Assembly: GCF_047160095.1 (NCBI RefSeq)
Contig: NZ_AP038785.1
Span: forward strand, 62,001-126,000
DNA length: 64,000 nucleotides
Reading direction: 5' to 3'
Source: Rodentibacter abscessus
Lineage (GTDB): Bacteria > Pseudomonadota > Gammaproteobacteria > Enterobacterales > Pasteurellaceae
Below are positions 15,609 through 24,621 of this stretch, in pieces. The notes below the pieces were generated by a model. It did not search any database. It worked only from the letters and a program-made list of their open reading frames with translations, and was not told where the DNA came from. How positions within the stretch are numbered: the stretch's first letter is position 1; every line of letters begins with the position of its first letter. Position numbers and translations under genes: made by a program.

Positions 15609-18434
15609 ATGACAGTTGATTACAAAAACACTCTTAATCTACCGGAAACAGGCTTTCCGATGCGTGGCGATTTGGCGAAACGCGAGCCTGTGATGCTGAA
15701 AAATTGGTATGAGAAAAAGCTTTACCAAAAAATTCGTCAGGCTTCCAAAGGCAAAAAATCCTTTATTTTGCATGATGGCCCTCCGTATGCGAACGGCAGT
15801 ATTCATATCGGTCATGCTGTCAATAAAATTCTGAAAGATATTATCATTAAATCAAAAACCGCATTAGGTTTTGATTCTCCTTATATTCCGGGCTGGGATT
15901 GTCATGGCTTGCCGATTGAATTAAAAGTAGAAGGCTTGGTAGGCAAACCGAATGAGAAAGTTTCGGCAGCGGAATTTCGTCAAAAATGTCGAGAATATGC
16001 TGCAGAGCAAGTGGAAGGACAAAAGAAAGATTTTATCCGTTTAGGCGTATTGGGCGATTGGGATAATCCGTATTTAACGATGAATTTCGATACGGAAGCC
16101 AATATTATCCGCACGCTGGGTAAAGTGATTGAGAACGGTCATTTATACAAAGGTTCTAAGCCGGTTCACTGGTGCTTGGATTGTGGCTCTTCTTTGGCGG
16201 AAGCGGAAGTGGAATACGAAGATAAAGTCTCTCCGTCAATTTATGTGCGTTTTCCGGCGGAAAGTGCGGTCGAAATTGAAGCTAAATTTAATGCGCAAGG
16301 AAAAGGCGAGGGGAAAATTTCTGCGGTGATTTGGACAACCACACCTTGGACAATTCCATCAAATCGAGCTATAGCGGTTAATGCCGAACTTGAATATCAA
16401 TTGATTCAGCTTGGCGATGAACGGGTGATTTTAGCGGCTGAACTGGTGGAATCCGTGGCGAAAGCCGTCGGCATTGAAAATGTGGAAGTATTGGGTTCGG
16501 CAAAAGGCAAAACACTTGAGCTTACCCGTTTCCATCATCCGTTCTATGATTATACCGTACCTGTGATTTTAGGTGATCACGTTACCACAGACGGCGGTAC
16601 GGGATTGGTTCATACCGCACCGGATCACGGTTTAGACGATTTTATCGTCAGTAAACAATATGATTTACCGATGGCGGGGTTAGTGTCTAATGACGGCAAG
16701 TTTATTTCGAGTACGCCGTTTTTTGCAGGAAAAGGTGTGTTTGAAGCCAATCCGCTTGTGGTAGAAAAATTGCAAGAAGCAGGCAATTTACTGAAAGTTG
16801 AAAAAATTAAGCATAGTTACCCACATTGTTGGCGTCATAAAACGCCGATTATCTTCCGTGCCACACCGCAATGGTTTATCGGTATGGATGTGCAAGGCTT
16901 ACGCCCGCAAGCATTAGGCGAAATTAAACAAGTGCGTTGGATTCCCGATTGGGGACAAGCCCGCATTGAAAAAATGGTGGAAAATCGCCCTGATTGGTGT
17001 ATTTCCCGTCAGCGTACTTGGGGCGTGCCGATGACGATGTTTGTACATAAAGAAACGGAAGAATTGCACCCGCGCACATTAGAATTACTCGAAGAAGTGG
17101 CAAAACGGGTAGAAAAAGCCGGTATTCAGGCTTGGTGGGACTTAGACGAGAAGGAATTATTGGGTGCGGATGCGGAACGTTATCGTAAAGTGCCGGATAC
17201 CCTAGATGTATGGTTTGACTCGGGTTCAACTTATTCTTCTGTGGTGGCGAACCGCCCTGAATTTAACGGCAATAGTGCGGATATGTACTTGGAAGGCTCC
17301 GATCAACATCGTGGTTGGTTTATGTCGTCATTGATGCTTTCTACGGCAACGGATAACAAAGCACCTTATAAACAGGTTCTCACACATGGCTTCACTGTGG
17401 ATGGGCAAGGCCGTAAAATGTCGAAATCTATCGGTAATATCGTTACTCCGCAGGAGGTCATGGATAAATTCGGCGGTGATATTTTACGTTTATGGGTGGC
17501 ATCTACCGATTACACCGGGGAAATGACCGTATCCGATGAAATTTTAAAACGTGCGGCGGATAGTTATCGCCGTATTCGTAACACCGCCCGTTTCTTGTTG
17601 GCGAACTTAAACGGTTTTGATCCGACACGTGATTTAGTGCAAGCGGAAGAAATGGTGAGTTTGGATCGTTGGGCGGTATCTTGTGCTTTAGAGGCACAAA
17701 AAGAAATTATTGAAGCCTATGATAACTATCAATTCCACGCCGTGGTGCAGCGTTTAATGCGTTTCTGCTCGGTAGAGATGGGATCGTTTTATTTAGATAT
17801 TATTAAAGACCGCCAATATACCACAAAAGCGGATAGTCTCGCCCGCCGTAGTTGTCAAACGGCGTTATGGCATATTGCTGAAGCTTTGGTACGTTGGATG
17901 GCACCGATTTTATCATTCACTGCGGACGAAATTTGGCAATACTTACCGAAAACTAAAAATGAACGTGCGGAATTTGTTTTCACCGAAGAGTTTTATACCG
18001 GATTATTCGGTTTAGGTGAAAATGAAAAATTAGATGATGCTTATTGGCAACAACTGATTAATGTGCGTTCCGAAGTAAACTGTATGTTAGAAATTGCCCG
18101 TAATGAAAAAGTTATCGGTGGCGGTTTAGAAGCGGAAGTTACCCTTTATGCAAACGATGAATATCGCACCTTGCTTGAACAACTTGGCGATGAGTTACGT
18201 TTCGTCTTGATCACTTCAAAAGCCACGGTGAAACCATTAGCGGATAAACCGTCTGATGTTATGGTGGGCGAGCTTGAAGGCATTGCGATAAATGTAGTTC
18301 GTTCAAGTGGTGAAAAATGTCCACGTTGTTGGCATTATTCCGACAAAATCGGTGTAAATCCGGCGCATTCTGCCTTATGTCCTCGCTGTGTGGAAAATGT
18401 GGCAGGTAATGGTGAAGTACGCCGTTTTGCCTAA
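15609..18434 (+). CDS. ileS: Isoleucyl-tRNA synthetase
   Basis: IleS charges tRNA-Ile. The ATG at 15609 (MTVDYKNTLNLPETGFPMRG) is chosen over a TTG four codons upstream because GGGA lies at the correct distance and the start aligns with E. coli. The 941 residues include the HIGH motif as GSIHIGH, the KMSKS motif in RKMSKSIGN, the editing domain (WTTTPWTIPSNRAI, DHGLDDF) and the C-terminal zinc ribbon CPRCWHY...CPRC. All catalytic signatures are intact. Downstream are an uptake-signal terminator and a truncated MITE before lspA. Confidence 0.98.
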   Translation: MTVDYKNTLNLPETGFPMRGDLAKREPVMLKNWYEKKLYQKIRQASKGKKSFILHDGPPYANGSIHIGHAVNKILKDIIIKSKTALGFDSPYIPGWDCHGLPIELKVEGLVGKPNEKVSAAEFRQKCREYAAEQVEGQKKDFIRLGVLGDWDNPYLTMNFDTEANIIRTLGKVIENGHLYKGSKPVHWCLDCGSSLAEAEVEYEDKVSPSIYVRFPAESAVEIEAKFNAQGKGEGKISAVIWTTTPWTIPSNRAIAVNAELEYQLIQLGDERVILAAELVESVAKAVGIENVEVLGSAKGKTLELTRFHHPFYDYTVPVILGDHVTTDGGTGLVHTAPDHGLDDFIVSKQYDLPMAGLVSNDGKFISSTPFFAGKGVFEANPLVVEKLQEAGNLLKVEKIKHSYPHCWRHKTPIIFRATPQWFIGMDVQGLRPQALGEIKQVRWIPDWGQARIEKMVENRPDWCISRQRTWGVPMTMFVHKETEELHPRTLELLEEVAKRVEKAGIQAWWDLDEKELLGADAERYRKVPDTLDVWFDSGSTYSSVVANRPEFNGNSADMYLEGSDQHRGWFMSSLMLSTATDNKAPYKQVLTHGFTVDGQGRKMSKSIGNIVTPQEVMDKFGGDILRLWVASTDYTGEMTVSDEILKRAADSYRRIRNTARFLLANLNGFDPTRDLVQAEEMVSLDRWAVSCALEAQKEIIEAYDNYQFHAVVQRLMRFCSVEMGSFYLDIIKDRQYTTKADSLARRSCQTALWHIAEALVRWMAPILSFTADEIWQYLPKTKNERAEFVFTEEFYTGLFGLGENEKLDDAYWQQLINVRSEVNCMLEIARNEKVIGGGLEAEVTLYANDEYRTLLEQLGDELRFVLITSKATVKPLADKPSDVMVGELEGIAINVVRSSGEKCPRCWHYSDKIGVNPAHSALCPRCVENVAGNGEVRRFA

Positions 18435-18500
18435 TATAACTATTTCGTAGGGTGGACAACAAGTTGCCCCCTACAATCTAGTCGCAATTTATTGTTGTGA

Positions 18501-18530
18501 AAAGTGCGGTCGATTTTAACCGCACTTTTT
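18501..18530 (+). terminator. ileS terminator built from inverted uptake signals
   Basis: AAAGTGCGGT (18501-18510) pairs with ACCGCACTTT (18519-18528), followed by TT. Two uptake-signal cores in opposite orientation form the stem. Confidence 0.75.
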
Positions 18531-18533
18531 CGG

Positions 18534-18660
18534 TATTATGTAGCACTTGCACAAATCATCGTAAGGTGCCGTTAGGCGAAGCCGTAACGCACCAATAGTG
18601 GGGGGAATGATGAAGTGGTGCGTTACGCAGAGCTTAACGCTCCTTATCCCCGGTGAATAT
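18534..18660 (+). repeat. MITE-like repeat, copy E (right end missing)
   Basis: The first 24 bases (18534-18557) are identical to the first 24 of copy A. Hairpin modules GCCGTTAGGCGAAGCCGTAACG and GTGGTGCGTTACGC...GCTTAACGC follow. The right end stops at CCCCGGTGAATATTTAGGA, which runs into the ribosome-binding region of lspA at 18675. It separates lspA from the murJ-ribF-ileS unit. Confidence 0.75.
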
Positions 18661-18674
18661 TTAGGAATATATCA

Positions 18675-19193
18675 ATGACAAAAAATAAAACGGGACTTTC
18701 TTTTCTTTGGCTAAGTGCGGTCGCTTTTGCCCTTGATTTACTTACCAAATATATCGTAGTACAGAAGTTCGATTTATACGAAAGCGTAAATATACTACCG
18801 ATATTTAATCTCACTTATGTACGCAATTATGGTGCGGCGTTTAGTTTTTTAGCGGATCACGATGGTTGGCAACAGTACTTCTTTATTGTGTTGGCGTTGT
18901 TGATTTCCGCTATGTTGATTTATTTCTTAGCCAAAAATCAAGCAGATCAAAAAATTCAAAATACGGCTTATGCTTTGATTATCGGCGGCGCGTTGGCCAA
19001 TATGGTAGATCGTGCGTACAATGGTTTTGTTGTCGATTTTTTCGATTTTTATTGGGATATTTATCATTATCCGGTGTTTAATGTTGCCGATATTGCGATT
19101 TGTATCGGTGCGGGACTGTTGGCACTTGATGCCTTCAAAAGCGAAAAGAAAAAAGTACAGACTCAACAGCAGGAAAAGAGCGGTCAAAAATGA
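18675..19193 (+). CDS. lspA: Lipoprotein signal peptidase (signal peptidase II)
   Basis: LspA cleaves the signal peptide from diacylated prolipoproteins in the inner membrane. The 172 residues have four membrane segments. The catalytic aspartates are Asp121 in FVVDFFDF and Asp139 in FNVADIAI; the GGALANMVDR motif (104-113) is also present. The gene overlaps ispH by four bases (ATGA), so they are translationally coupled. The upstream side is a truncated MITE copy whose end lies at the ribosome site. Confidence 0.95.
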   Translation: MTKNKTGLSFLWLSAVAFALDLLTKYIVVQKFDLYESVNILPIFNLTYVRNYGAAFSFLADHDGWQQYFFIVLALLISAMLIYFLAKNQADQKIQNTAYALIIGGALANMVDRAYNGFVVDFFDFYWDIYHYPVFNVADIAICIGAGLLALDAFKSEKKKVQTQQQEKSGQK

Positions 19194-20134
19194 AGATAAT
19201 TTTAGCGAATCCGCGTGGATTCTGTGCAGGCGTAGACCGTGCCATTAGTATTGTTGAACTCGCTCTTGAAATTCACGGTGCGCCGATTTATGTGCGCCAT
19301 GAAGTCGTGCATAATCGTTTTGTGGTGAACGGACTACGTGAACGCGGTGCTATTTTTGTGGAAGAGTTAAGCGAAGTCCCGGACGGTGCGATTGTGATTT
19401 TTTCCGCCCACGGTGTGTCGCAAGCGGTGCGTCAAGAGGCGAAAGATCGCCAACTGAAAGTATTTGATGCAACTTGCCCGCTGGTTACCAAAGTTCATAT
19501 GCAAGTGGCTCGTGCCAGCCGTAAAGGAACGAAAGCAATCCTTATCGGTCATAAAGGTCACCCCGAAGTAGAAGGCACTATGGGGCAATATAGCAATGAT
19601 GAAGGCGGCATTTATTTGATCGAAAGCGTGGAAGATATTTCCCGTTTACCGGTGCAAAAAAATGATGACCTCACTTTTATGACGCAAACTACGCTTTCAT
19701 TAGATGATACCGCAGAAACGATCACCGCATTGAAAGAGAAATATCCGGCAATTCAAGGGCCGCATAAAAATGATATTTGCTATGCCACCACCAATCGCCA
19801 AGAGGCAGTGCGGGAGCTGGCAAAGCTATCGGATTTAGTGCTGGTGGTCGGCTCAAAAAATTCTTCAAATTCCAACCGTTTGGCGGAATTGGCTTCCCGT
19901 ATGGGTGTGAAATCACAACTTCTTGACGATCCTGAAGATATTCAAGCGGATTGGTTTGATGAAGTGAAAACCATTGGCATTACTGCCGGTGCATCGGCTC
20001 CGGAAGAATTGGTGCAATCCATTATTTCTCGTCTTAGAGAATTCGGCGCAGATGAACTGGAAGAGCTACAAGGGCTTGAAGAAAATATGTTCTTTGAAGT
20101 GCCGAAAGAGTTACGGATCAAAGAAGTCGATTAA
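19190..20134 (+). CDS. ispH: 4-hydroxy-3-methylbut-2-enyl diphosphate reductase
   Basis: IspH (LytB) is the last enzyme of the MEP pathway, reducing HMBPP to IPP and DMAPP with a [4Fe-4S] cluster. The 314 residues carry the three cluster cysteines at 12 (PRGFCAGVDRA), 96 (DATCPLVTKVH) and 197 (NDICYATTNRQ), at the same positions as in E. coli, and the substrate-binding histidines in HEVVHN and SAHGVS. The start overlaps the lspA stop. A strong bidirectional terminator follows. Confidence 0.97.
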   Translation: MKIILANPRGFCAGVDRAISIVELALEIHGAPIYVRHEVVHNRFVVNGLRERGAIFVEELSEVPDGAIVIFSAHGVSQAVRQEAKDRQLKVFDATCPLVTKVHMQVARASRKGTKAILIGHKGHPEVEGTMGQYSNDEGGIYLIESVEDISRLPVQKNDDLTFMTQTTLSLDDTAETITALKEKYPAIQGPHKNDICYATTNRQEAVRELAKLSDLVLVVGSKNSSNSNRLAELASRMGVKSQLLDDPEDIQADWFDEVKTIGITAGASAPEELVQSIISRLREFGADELEELQGLEENMFFEVPKELRIKEVD

Positions 20135-20139
20135 AGGAA

Positions 20140-20170
20140 AAACGGTATCTTATTTGAGATACCGTTTTTT
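20140..20170. terminator. Bidirectional terminator between ispH and the TonB receptor gene
   Basis: AACGGTATCT (20141-20150) pairs with AGATACCGTT (20157-20166), flanked by A and T runs on both sides. The two neighbouring genes converge here. Confidence 0.85.
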
Positions 20171-20213
20171 ATGATTGATAAAAGTACAGCTAAAATCGAC
20201 CGCACTTTATACT

Positions 20214-22145
20214 TTAGAATGAACCTTTTAGCCCAACATAGACATTGCGTCCGTCTTGACCATAACCGAGAATGTTTTCATATTTTTTATCAAATAGGTT
20301 ATTTAAGTTCGCATAAAGGGTTAGGTTCGGAATGAGCTGATAATCTACCCCAAGGTTAGCCAAGGTATATGACGGAAGTTTTACCGCTCTTGTGGCGTAA
20401 GGTGGTGAAGATTCGTAGTAGTTATCCATTCGTTGGCTCACATAAGATACATTCACATTCGTACCCAGTTTTTCAGTAACTTGATAGGCCAATCCTGCAT
20501 TTGCCGTATGTTTAGGACGGCGGTTCAATTCTTTGCCTTTGCTGTCTTTTGTTTGTGTATAAGTGTAATTTGCGTAAACGGTTAAATCTTCGGTGAGTTT
20601 TCCGTTGTAGGCAATTTCAATGCCTTTTATTTTGGTTTTACCTTCAAGATTGATTGAACGTGTAACCGTATTTGGCCAAACGCCTGTCGATTGAGATGAA
20701 ATAAAGTTCTCAACGTTACGTGCAAAATAGGTTATATCCAAGTGATGTGATTTATCGGTGTTTTCAATGAGTAAACCGATATCACCGCCACGGCTTTTTT
20801 CAGGTTTTAAGTTTGGATTGCCGATATATTGACCGTTATAGCCATAATATTCCGTGATTGTCGGATTTTGAATTGCGTTGCCGATACTTGCATGAGCTTT
20901 AAAATTCGGCGATAAACGATATGCACCTGAAATTCGTCCGGTGAAAGAATTATCATATTTGTTGCTATTAATATAACGTCCGCTGAGCGATAAACTGTGA
21001 TCTTGCTCGCTCAATAGACGGTATTCCGCCGCAATACTCTTTTCATTGAGTTCCTTCTTATTTGTCAAGAAATAGCTGGAATCATAAGTCGTTTTTTGAT
21101 ATTCGCCCAATAAGCTAACGCCTTGAGTAATTGCGCCTTCACGATCAAAGTTTATATCTAACTGATAATTTGCATTCAGCTTTTTCGCATCATAGCCGCT
21201 TGTCATACCGAAAGTATCACTATCTGTTTTGATGTGGCTGACACTTGCTTTATGTTTAAAGAGATCTTGCGAATTTCCCCAATATCCGCCCAATTTAAAC
21301 AGGGTTTCACGGGTGCGGGTGCGATGCCCTGTTTCATCATTCAGGCTATTATCGAAATAAACGCTTTGAGAGGAATGAGAGGTTAAAAATTCAATGCCTT
21401 TTTCATTATCATCATAACCAACACGCAACGACGTATTATCACGATGAAATTTATCTTTTTCCTTTGCATTTCCTACTGAAATTTTAGTTCCGTCTTGGGC
21501 GGTGTAAGAAAAAGGTTTATTGCTCAATGCCGAAATACCGCTTGTGCGGTGGCTATCAGCGTGTAAATCATAATAAAATCCTTGATGATAGCCTGAAAGG
21601 GTAACGGAACCGTCTCTTGTGCGGTGTGAACTTGTGCCGAAATCGAAGTCTATATTAAAGGGCTTTTCTTTATATAAACCGCTTTTGGTGGTGATGTAAA
21701 TGACACCTCCCATGGCATCACTGCCCCATAGAGCCGACTGTTCTCCCCGTAAGACTTCAATACGTTCCACATTGCTTAAACTTAAGCCGCCAAAATCAAA
21801 GCCATAGCCGCTGACAGGATTTACTTTTACACCATCAATAATGACTGCCGTATGATTGGCATCCGCCCCACGTAAGTAAATATTGCTTAATGTGCCTCGC
21901 CCACCGGAAAAACTCATTGCCGTTCCGGGAACGGTTTTTAGTACATCACTCACATAAGTGGCGTTTCTTTTTGAAAAATCTTTTTCGGTGAGTACGGTAA
22001 CCGAAGAGGCTGTTTTATCCTGATTGATTGGTGTTGCGTAAGCGGAGTAAACATTAATAGGCTCAAGTTCATTTTTACCGCTTTCGGCTTGTGCTGAAGC
22101 AGATAAACCGATTAAAAGTGCGGTCGTAATTAAATTTGTTTTCAT
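20214..22145 (-). CDS. TonB-dependent outer-membrane receptor, BtuB type
   Basis: A 643-residue outer-membrane active transporter. Residues 1-20 form a signal peptide (ending SAQA), followed by a TonB-box-like LEPINVYSA, the plug domain (SVTVLTEKDFSKRNATYVSD, GGRGTLSNIYLRGADANHTA, VERIEVLRGEQSALWGSDAM) and a 22-strand barrel whose end YVGLKGSF has the terminal aromatic. Length and plug resemble BtuB (vitamin B12) receptors, but no cobalamin riboswitch, Fur box or B12 gene is visible, so the substrate is open. AATAC-GG-GTATT near 22170 is a dyad that could be an operator. Convergent with ispH, divergent from glyQ. Confidence 0.85.
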   Translation of the reverse strand: MKTNLITTALLIGLSASAQAESGKNELEPINVYSAYATPINQDKTASSVTVLTEKDFSKRNATYVSDVLKTVPGTAMSFSGGRGTLSNIYLRGADANHTAVIIDGVKVNPVSGYGFDFGGLSLSNVERIEVLRGEQSALWGSDAMGGVIYITTKSGLYKEKPFNIDFDFGTSSHRTRDGSVTLSGYHQGFYYDLHADSHRTSGISALSNKPFSYTAQDGTKISVGNAKEKDKFHRDNTSLRVGYDDNEKGIEFLTSHSSQSVYFDNSLNDETGHRTRTRETLFKLGGYWGNSQDLFKHKASVSHIKTDSDTFGMTSGYDAKKLNANYQLDINFDREGAITQGVSLLGEYQKTTYDSSYFLTNKKELNEKSIAAEYRLLSEQDHSLSLSGRYINSNKYDNSFTGRISGAYRLSPNFKAHASIGNAIQNPTITEYYGYNGQYIGNPNLKPEKSRGGDIGLLIENTDKSHHLDITYFARNVENFISSQSTGVWPNTVTRSINLEGKTKIKGIEIAYNGKLTEDLTVYANYTYTQTKDSKGKELNRRPKHTANAGLAYQVTEKLGTNVNVSYVSQRMDNYYESSPPYATRAVKLPSYTLANLGVDYQLIPNLTLYANLNNLFDKKYENILGYGQDGRNVYVGLKGSF

Positions 22146-22280
22146 ATTGAAGTTCCCTAGAAATTAAAAAATACGGGTATTCTTGCATAGTCCTGTTTTT
22201 CTGCCTAATTGAGATTTTTCATTGCGAATATCAATTTTATTCATAAAAAAACATCACAATTTTTAACCGCACTTTTCGCC

Positions 22281-22309
22281 TTTATCCGCACTAGGCTTTC
22301 AAGTATAAT
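22281..22309 (+). promoter_or_regulatory. Candidate glyQ promoter
   Basis: TTTATC (22281-22286), 17 bases, TATAAT (22304-22309). The -10 is consensus and the -35 weak. The start codon is 36 bases downstream. Confidence 0.45.
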
Positions 22310-22344
22310 GTCGGCATTTTTCACTATTTTATCGATTCAATATT

Positions 22345-23253
22345 ATGAGCAATCAATTCAACATAAAAACATTCCAAGGTATGATTCTCGCCTTACAAGA
22401 TTACTGGGCAAAACAAGGTTGCACGATTGTACAGCCTTTTGATATGGAAGTCGGTGCGGGGACATCACACCCGATGACCGCATTGCGTGCTTTAGGGCCT
22501 GAACCTATGGCATTTGCCTATGTGCAGCCCTCGCGCCGCCCGACAGACGGGCGTTATGGTGAAAATCCGAACCGTTTGCAACACTATTATCAATTTCAAG
22601 TGGTGATTAAACCTTCACCGGATAACATTCAAGAACTTTATTTAGGCTCACTTGAAATGCTCGGTTTTGATCCGACCAAAAACGATATTCGTTTTGTGGA
22701 AGATAACTGGGAAAACCCGACTCTTGGTGCTTGGGGGTTAGGTTGGGAAGTATGGCTAAACGGAATGGAAGTGACCCAATTTACTTATTTCCAACAAGTG
22801 GGTGGTTTGGAATGTAAACCGGTAACGGGAGAAGTTACCTATGGTTTGGAACGTTTGGCAATGTACATTCAAGGTGTGGATAGTGTGTATGATTTAGTGT
22901 GGTCTGACGGCCCGCTTGGCAAAACTACCTATGGTGATGTGTTCCATCAAAATGAAGTGGAGCAGTCCACTTATAACTTTGAATATGCAGACACGGATTT
23001 CTTGTTTTACTGTTTCGATCAATATGAAAAAGAAGCACAATCACTGCTAAGTTTAGAAAAACCGCTACCGTTGCCGGCTTATGAACGCATTTTAAAAGCG
23101 GCACACAGTTTCAATTTATTAGACGCACGCAAAGCGATTTCGGTTACCGAACGTCAACGTTATATTTTACGCATTCGCGCACTAACCAAAGGTGTAGCAG
23201 AAGCCTATTATGCCAGCCGCGAGGCTTTAGGATTCCCGGGTTGTAAAAAATAA
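22345..23253 (+). CDS. glyQ: Glycyl-tRNA synthetase alpha subunit
   Basis: GlyQ is the catalytic subunit of the tetrameric bacterial glycyl-tRNA synthetase. The 302 residues match E. coli (303). It starts MSNQFNIKTFQGMILALQDY and contains the class II motifs, with ALGPEPMAFAYVQPSRRPTD and GRYGENPNRLQHYYQFQVVI. GlyS, the beta subunit, lies 1.4 kb downstream. Three small genes are interposed; a similar insertion of two exists in H. influenzae as I remember it. No clear Shine-Dalgarno is present. Confidence 0.97.
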   Translation: MSNQFNIKTFQGMILALQDYWAKQGCTIVQPFDMEVGAGTSHPMTALRALGPEPMAFAYVQPSRRPTDGRYGENPNRLQHYYQFQVVIKPSPDNIQELYLGSLEMLGFDPTKNDIRFVEDNWENPTLGAWGLGWEVWLNGMEVTQFTYFQQVGGLECKPVTGEVTYGLERLAMYIQGVDSVYDLVWSDGPLGKTTYGDVFHQNEVEQSTYNFEYADTDFLFYCFDQYEKEAQSLLSLEKPLPLPAYERILKAAHSFNLLDARKAISVTERQRYILRIRALTKGVAEAYYASREALGFPGCKK

Positions 23254-23305
23254 CTTGGAAAATAACCGCACTTTTATGCATTGACGACAATTTAAGGAAA
23301 GAATA

Positions 23306-23959
23306 ATGAGTGATTTTCAATATCCAAAAGACATTTATACTGAAGCAGAAACCGATGTAAATACCCTTGACAACCTTGGACCGTTAGCTCCTTTAGCGGG
23401 GATCTGGGAAGGCAAACGCGGTTTGGATATTAATCCGAAAGCGGATGGTGCGGTAAAAGATCCTTATATTGAACACATTGAGCTACAACCTATTGATGCG
23501 CAAACTAACGGCCCGCAGTTATTTTACGGTTTGCGTTATCATACTCACATTGTGCAGCCTAATGAAGTGGAAACTTTCCATGATCAAGTCGGTTATTGGT
23601 TGTGGGAGCCGGCGACAGGCAATATTTTATTCACCTTAAGTATTCCACGCGGACAAACGTTAATGGCGGTGGGGAATGCTACAGCAGACGCCAAAAAATT
23701 TACCGTAAAAGCCGTGCGTGGTTCACTAACAAACGGCATTATTTCAAATCCGTTTATTGAGCAATCCTTCACTACGGAGAGTTATGAAATCACCGTGAGT
23801 ATTAATGATGACGGGACTTGGTCTTACGATCAAACCACATTAATGACAATCCCGGGCTATGATAAGCCTTTTGAACATCGCGATCGTAATCGCTTAACAA
23901 AAATCGCAGAAGCGGCCTTGAATCCGACCGCACTTGCCGCACAAAAAGAAGGTAAATAA
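23306..23959 (+). CDS. Heme-binding (nitrobindin-like) beta-barrel domain protein
   Basis: A 217-residue cytosolic protein of the FABP/nitrobindin-like family (DUF1794-type). LAPLAGIWEGKRGLDINPKA (27-46) contains the GxWxGxG-like opening strand, and QVGYWLWEPATGNILFTLSI is the family's second conserved block. Nitrobindins bind heme in a ten-strand barrel and can react with NO or peroxynitrite; whether this member keeps the heme ligand is not evident from sequence alone. The start has AAGGAA upstream. Its stop overlaps the next start by one base (TAATG). Confidence 0.7.
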   Translation: MSDFQYPKDIYTEAETDVNTLDNLGPLAPLAGIWEGKRGLDINPKADGAVKDPYIEHIELQPIDAQTNGPQLFYGLRYHTHIVQPNEVETFHDQVGYWLWEPATGNILFTLSIPRGQTLMAVGNATADAKKFTVKAVRGSLTNGIISNPFIEQSFTTESYEITVSINDDGTWSYDQTTLMTIPGYDKPFEHRDRNRLTKIAEAALNPTALAAQKEGK

Positions 23960-24222
23960 TGAAACCGATTCTTTATTATGCAGCACAATGTCCTGATACT
24001 GCACCTTTTGTTGCAGAGTTAAAGAGATTAGGCGTAGATTATGAAGAAGTTGAAGTATTATCTTCCATTCCTAATCTGAAACAATGGCTACGTTTACGCG
24101 ACCGCCACTCCGCTTTTGATAACGCAAAAGCTCAAGGTTTTGCAGGATTTCCGGCATTGTGGTTGGAGGACGATAGGGTAATTTTGGATTTAAATTTGTT
24201 GAACGGAATATTTAAAAAATAA
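23959..24222 (+). CDS. Glutaredoxin-like (thioredoxin-fold) small protein
   Basis: 87 residues beginning KPILYYAAQCPDTAPFVAEL. The beta-alpha-beta start, single cysteine in QCPDT and cis-proline segment FAGFPALWLEDDRV suggest a glutaredoxin/NrdH-like fold with a monothiol site. It overlaps both neighbours by one base (TAATG at each end), so the three small genes form a coupled unit within glyQ-glyS. Its redox partner is unknown. Confidence 0.65.
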   Translation: MKPILYYAAQCPDTAPFVAELKRLGVDYEEVEVLSSIPNLKQWLRLRDRHSAFDNAKAQGFAGFPALWLEDDRVILDLNLLNGIFKK

Positions 24223-24449
24223 TGAAAAGCAGCCTTGCCGGAATCGCTTTCGTTAGCATTTTATCTGCTTGTAGCCAGACTTCGGATATGCCAAAAGAAG
24301 CAATGATCGGTGTTCGCCAAAATGCAAATGAGATGCATGGTTGTATAACGGCAGTAAGAGAACATTATTCTTATAGCCAACAAAAATGCGTTCAACAAGG
24401 AGCTCGGATTATCAAAACCAAGAAAGGTTGGAAAGTCCAAAACTTTTGA
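24222..24449 (+). CDS. Small putative lipoprotein
   Basis: 75 residues. MKSSLAGIAFVSILSAC is a short lipoprotein signal with lipobox LSAC, so Cys17 would become the lipidated N-terminus. The mature part is about 58 residues with two further cysteines (HGC, KC) and ends KKGWKVQNF. I do not recognise a family. The start overlaps the preceding stop by one base, and translation is probably coupled. Confidence 0.65.
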   Translation: MKSSLAGIAFVSILSACSQTSDMPKEAMIGVRQNANEMHGCITAVREHYSYSQQKCVQQGARIIKTKKGWKVQNF

Positions 24450-24551
24450 TGTTTCCTAATCTTAAATTGCTCGTAGATTTTCTATATTGTTTATGTCATT
24501 GATATAGAAACAGTCGAATTGAATTTTAATTAAAAAAAATAAGTACATAGG

Positions 24552-24604
24552 GTGGGCTTTCGCTCATCAATATTTTAAAAAATTACTGAAGGGTTAAAGC
24601 CCAC
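24552..24604 (+). repeat. Palindromic element next to the glyS ribosome site
   Basis: GTGGGCTTT (24552-24560) pairs with AAAGCCCAC (24596-24604) around a 35-base AT-rich loop. The right arm ends 17 bases before the glyS ATG. The flank TAGGGTGGGC resembles the MITE family core only loosely; a similar short piece is at 18448-18477. Confidence 0.5.
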
Positions 24605-24621
24605 TCACAAGAGAAAAGAAA

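Noticed and set aside
22146..22344. Cobalamin riboswitch or Fur box upstream of the TonB receptor
   Set aside because: The gap is about 200 bases shared with glyQ, and I could not find the conserved B12-box elements or a GATAAT-type Fur match.
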